Positions 61,899 through 64,000 of a stretch of 64,000 nt of DNA are shown one piece after another (position 1 is the first letter of the stretch; every line of letters starts with the position of its first letter). The notes below the pieces were generated by a model, which worked only from the letters and a program-made list of their open reading frames with translations, did no database searches and was not told the origin of the DNA. The stretch is from an uncultured Arenicella sp. (GTDB lineage Bacteria; Pseudomonadota; Gammaproteobacteria; Arenicellales; Arenicellaceae): positions 1-64,000 of the forward strand of contig CALIVT010000010.1 in NCBI GenBank assembly GCA_938048185.1, written 5' to 3'. The translations under genes and the position numbers were made by a program.

Positions 61899-62519
61899 CT
61901 ACTTCGGCTCTTGGTATTCAAATACTTTAACAACACGTTTTACGCCACGGACCGTTTGCGTGTATTGCGTTGCTTTCTCAGCTTCTTCGCGAGTGACAAT
62001 ACCCATTAGGTAGACACTGCCGCGGGTAGTAACTACTTTTACGCGGTTGGCGTCTAAGCCGGTTTTTAATACCAAACGACTTTTCACTTTGCTGGTAATC
62101 CAAGCATCATTACTGCGAGCTAGTAAGCGAGTTTTGCCGGTAATGCTGGTCTCATCGACCACCTGGCGCACGCCTTGAATATTACTGAACTTGCTAATCA
62201 GTTGCGGCTTAACTTGTTCGCTATCGATCTCGCCGGTAACCAACAAAATGCCGTTCCATGAGGTTGGTTTAAGGTGTGCGGCTTTGCGGTACTCAGGCTT
62301 CGAGACAACGATATTTCTGGCAGTCACTTCGATAGCGCTGTCGTCTATATATTCTCCGACTGTGCGACGGTCGTGCAGTATATCGACGGTTGCGATCGCT
62401 ACACCGGCAACTAGCGCGGTTACACAGCCGCTCAGTGTGACGAGCAGGGTAAGGCCAATCACGACATTTCTTGAGGTGTGTATTAGGTTGCTTTTCAGCG
62501 ATGAGAGTAAAATGATCAT
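61899..62519 (-). CDS. dolP: BON-domain outer-membrane lipoprotein DolP
   Basis: 206 residues from the ATG at 62519, which has GGAG 5 bases upstream; the frame is open further. A long lipoprotein signal (NVVIGLTLLVTLSGC, lipobox LSGC) is followed by two BON domains: NGILLVTGEIDSEQVKPQLI and SRLVLKTGLDANRVKVVTTRGSVYLMG. DolP (YraP) supports outer-membrane integrity and BAM function. The order lpoA-yraN-SIS gene-dolP matches E. coli. Confidence 0.9.
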   Translation of the reverse strand: MIILLSSLKSNLIHTSRNVVIGLTLLVTLSGCVTALVAGVAIATVDILHDRRTVGEYIDDSAIEVTARNIVVSKPEYRKAAHLKPTSWNGILLVTGEIDSEQVKPQLISKFSNIQGVRQVVDETSITGKTRLLARSNDAWITSKVKSRLVLKTGLDANRVKVVTTRGSVYLMGIVTREEAEKATQYTQTVRGVKRVVKVFEYQEPK

Positions 62520-62563
62520 TGATGCTCCGGGGTAGCAGGCAGACGTTAGCGCCAAAATTAGGT

Positions 62564-63136
62564 TTAGTCCAGAATATAACTGTCGATTAGTTCGCATATG
62601 CAATGTATGACTAGGCCGTGTACCTCTTGAATGCGTGCGGTGACATTGCCTTTCACAATTAAGTTAAGGTCGCCGTCGGCCAGTGTGTCGTTTAATTTTC
62701 CGCCAGCTTTGCCATTGAGCGCAATGACAGTAACTGATTTGTCATGTGCTACTTCGACCGCTTTTATAATGTTCGCCGAGTTACCCGACGTGGTAATGAC
62801 CATTAAACAGTCGCCGGCTTGTCCAAGTGCACTCACTTGTTTAGAAAAGACCTCGCTATAGTCATAATCATTACCAATTGAGGTTAAGGTTGAACCGTCG
62901 GCGGTCAGGGTGATACCCGGTAGTTCGCGGCGTTCACGTTTGTAGCGGTTGAGTAGCTCCGAGGAAAGATGTTGAGCGTCGGCCGCCGAGCCGCCGTTAC
63001 CGCAAATCAACAGTTTACCGCCGGCCTCAAAGCTCGCATAAATTGTCTTAGCTATTTGTTCAATCGTCGCTTCTAGATGTTGATTATCTAAAATGCTGGC
63101 GGCGCTGGCTTGAAAGTGTTCTGAAATAATTGACAT
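62564..63136 (-). CDS. gmhA: SIS-domain protein, GmhA/DiaA type
   Basis: 190 residues from ATG 63136 (another ATG six codons upstream; neither has a clear ribosome site). SIS fold: LLICGNGGSAADAQHLSSELLNRYKRER in parts, TLTADGSTLTSIGNDYDYSEVF, VITTSGNSANIIKAV, RIQEVHGLVIHCICELID. Glu in SSELLNR and His in QEVHGL correspond to the catalytic pair of sedoheptulose-7-phosphate isomerase, and an ADP-heptose adenylyltransferase gene is close by. By position it is DiaA, the DnaA-initiation factor; the two families are close and only comparison or assay would separate them. Confidence 0.75.
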   Translation of the reverse strand: MSIISEHFQASAASILDNQHLEATIEQIAKTIYASFEAGGKLLICGNGGSAADAQHLSSELLNRYKRERRELPGITLTADGSTLTSIGNDYDYSEVFSKQVSALGQAGDCLMVITTSGNSANIIKAVEVAHDKSVTVIALNGKAGGKLNDTLADGDLNLIVKGNVTARIQEVHGLVIHCICELIDSYILD

Positions 63137-63164
63137 GTCTAATTCGCAATACATTTAAGTTGGA

Positions 63165-63593
63165 TTAAAAGGCATTTTCAATCCACTGGTAGTTGGGTTT
63201 GCGTAGATTACCCGACACACAAAGTATATCAAATCGGCAAGGGCAGTCGCCGGTTTTAGTACGTTGTAGGTAAAACTCCGCGGCGCGCCTTAGTTTGTTT
63301 TGTTTGGCGACGGTTATGCTTTCCAATGCACCACCATAATTAGTCGAAACGCGGTAACGCACCTCAATAAAAACCAGGTAGTCATAGTCGCGCATCACCA
63401 AGTCAAGCTCACCGAGCTTGCAGTTGAAATTTCGTTGTTCTAGCGCAAAGCCTTTACTGATAAAAAAATTAAGGGCTAGGTCCTCGGCGAAATCTCCGCG
63501 CGCGCGCTTCTCAGTTTTCGGGCTCTGAGCCTTTCGGTTTTGCTGTTGATGGGTTCCAGCTAGAAGCGTCGTAAGTTTTGGAATTCGAACCAT
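63165..63593 (-). CDS. yraN: UPF0102 (YraN) family protein
   Basis: 142 residues as the ATG frame. Nuclease-fold core: RGDFAEDLALNFFISKGFAL, NFNCKLGELDLVMRDYDYLVFIEVRYRVS (Glu and Asp of a PD-(D/E)XK-like site), GGALESITVAKQNKLRRAA, CRFDILCVSG. The first 28 residues overlap the end of lpoA by 83 bases in another frame; an internal non-ATG start is possible. Function is unproven; the family may resolve DNA structures. Confidence 0.85.
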   Translation of the reverse strand: MVRIPKLTTLLAGTHQQQNRKAQSPKTEKRARGDFAEDLALNFFISKGFALEQRNFNCKLGELDLVMRDYDYLVFIEVRYRVSTNYGGALESITVAKQNKLRRAAEFYLQRTKTGDCPCRFDILCVSGNLRKPNYQWIENAF

Positions 63594-64000
63594 TGTAATT
63601 TCCTTTTACATTGCGGTTAGATCTTGAGCGACCATTAAGCGACCGAACGGCGTTAATGTCAAGTTCCATTAGTTCGTCAGTGACGACGTCACCCGCGCGA
63701 AAACGTGCCCATATTGGTTGAATGATGGCTTCGCCGCGAGCGCCGATACTGATGTCTCCGGTGCGTCCACTAATCGCCAGCTCAGGGTTCGAGCTGAGTT
63801 TAGAATAACCGCCAGCAAGCGAATACGCGTCACTGCCTAAGGCAAATAAGCGATTTAGTTGGCCCGCATACGGTGCAATATCTATTGATTGAATCTCCCA
63901 TGGCATCGCGGGGAACCGCGTGTCATTTAGGTCAACATTCTCTACCACATCGCGTATGCCGTTAAAGACGGCTGAGCTTGAGTAAACAGGAATTTTAGAA
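63511..64000 (-). CDS. lpoA: Penicillin-binding protein activator LpoA, 3' part
   Basis: The frame enters from the right edge; the visible 162 codons begin with KIPVYSSSAVFNGIRDVVEN and continue WEIQSIDIAPYAGQLNRLFALGSDAYSLAGG, SNPELAISGRTGDISIG and IIQPIWARF, matching the periplasmic-binding-like C-terminal domain of LpoA. LpoA is an outer-membrane lipoprotein that stimulates PBP1A. After about residue 110 of the visible part the tail is Ser/Asn-rich and probably disordered. The 5' end lies beyond the window. Confidence 0.85.
   Translation of the reverse strand, partial: SKIPVYSSSAVFNGIRDVVENVDLNDTRFPAMPWEIQSIDIAPYAGQLNRLFALGSDAYSLAGGYSKLSSNPELAISGRTGDISIGARGEAIIQPIWARFRAGDVVTDELMELDINAVRSLNGRSRSNRNVKGNYNGSNSKTYDASSWNPSTAKPKGSEPEN

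Overview
The window looks like a chromosome segment of a marine-type heterotrophic gammaproteobacterium with moderate GC. The evidence is gammaproteobacterial gene order (mltD / yafS-like / rnhA / dnaQ; lpoA-yraN-SIS-dolP), an NhaB sodium/proton antiporter, TonB-dependent receptors, CysG, RppH, YoaA and a PilT-family ATPase. The overall style resembles Arenicella-like lineages, but that placement is only an impression. Coverage is almost all coding. No CRISPR array, IS element, prophage or rRNA was seen.

Region by region. 0-8.5 kb: tail of a probable serine hydrolase, a NodB-type polysaccharide deacetylase, a TonB receptor divergent from a secreted delta-class carbonic anhydrase, a membrane AraC regulator, an ArsC/Spx-like protein, a uracil-DNA-glycosylase-like protein and rimI. 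8.5-15.2 kb: mltD, a YafS-like methyltransferase, rnhA-dnaQ, a pentapeptide-repeat protein whose 3' end has expanded into a minisatellite, and nhaB. 15.5-16.2 kb: tRNA-Ala(GGC) and tRNA-Glu(TTC) with a strong promoter and a field of small hairpins. 16.1-21.2 kb: an accessory block flanked by a 35-bp direct repeat. It holds two successive pairs of a secreted I9-propeptide-like protein and an S8 peptidase; the first peptidase is a broken remnant with an in-frame TGA, the second is intact, repeat-bearing and lacks its own propeptide. 21.8-25.7 kb: an unknown lipoprotein, a TraB/GumN protein and a PQQ-type sugar dehydrogenase whose C-terminal tail resembles that of the peptidase.

26-36.9 kb: an AraC regulator followed by a probable acid-catabolism operon (TonB receptor, two acyl-CoA ligases, SatP-type acetate-family transporter, acyl-CoA dehydrogenase, HSD10-type dehydrogenase, thiolase) with no enoyl-CoA hydratase in the cluster. 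38.8-45 kb: a GlpD-like flavoprotein and a De Ley-Doudoroff galactose module (SMP-30 lactonase, KDPGal aldolase, KDGal kinase) divergent from a GH42 beta-galactosidase. 45-64 kb: housekeeping genes: rfbC-rfbD, yoaA-tsaB, ispB, rplU-rpmA (L21 carrying an unusual helix-hairpin-helix extension), a LuxR regulator, cysG, a TrpD2-like protein, a PilT-family ATPase, a GST-like protein, bcp, a SerB-like phosphatase, rppH, a penicillin-binding transpeptidase, an ADP-heptose-type adenylyltransferase, dolP, a GmhA/DiaA-type isomerase, yraN and the 3' part of lpoA.

The most promising candidates for something undescribed are the repeat-bounded S8/I9-like locus at 16.1-21.2 kb and the shared C-terminal 'LLLD' tail on two secreted proteins. 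Short tandem duplications recur in intergenic DNA across the window, often copying the end of the preceding gene. All assignments are from reading the sequence; no database search was run.
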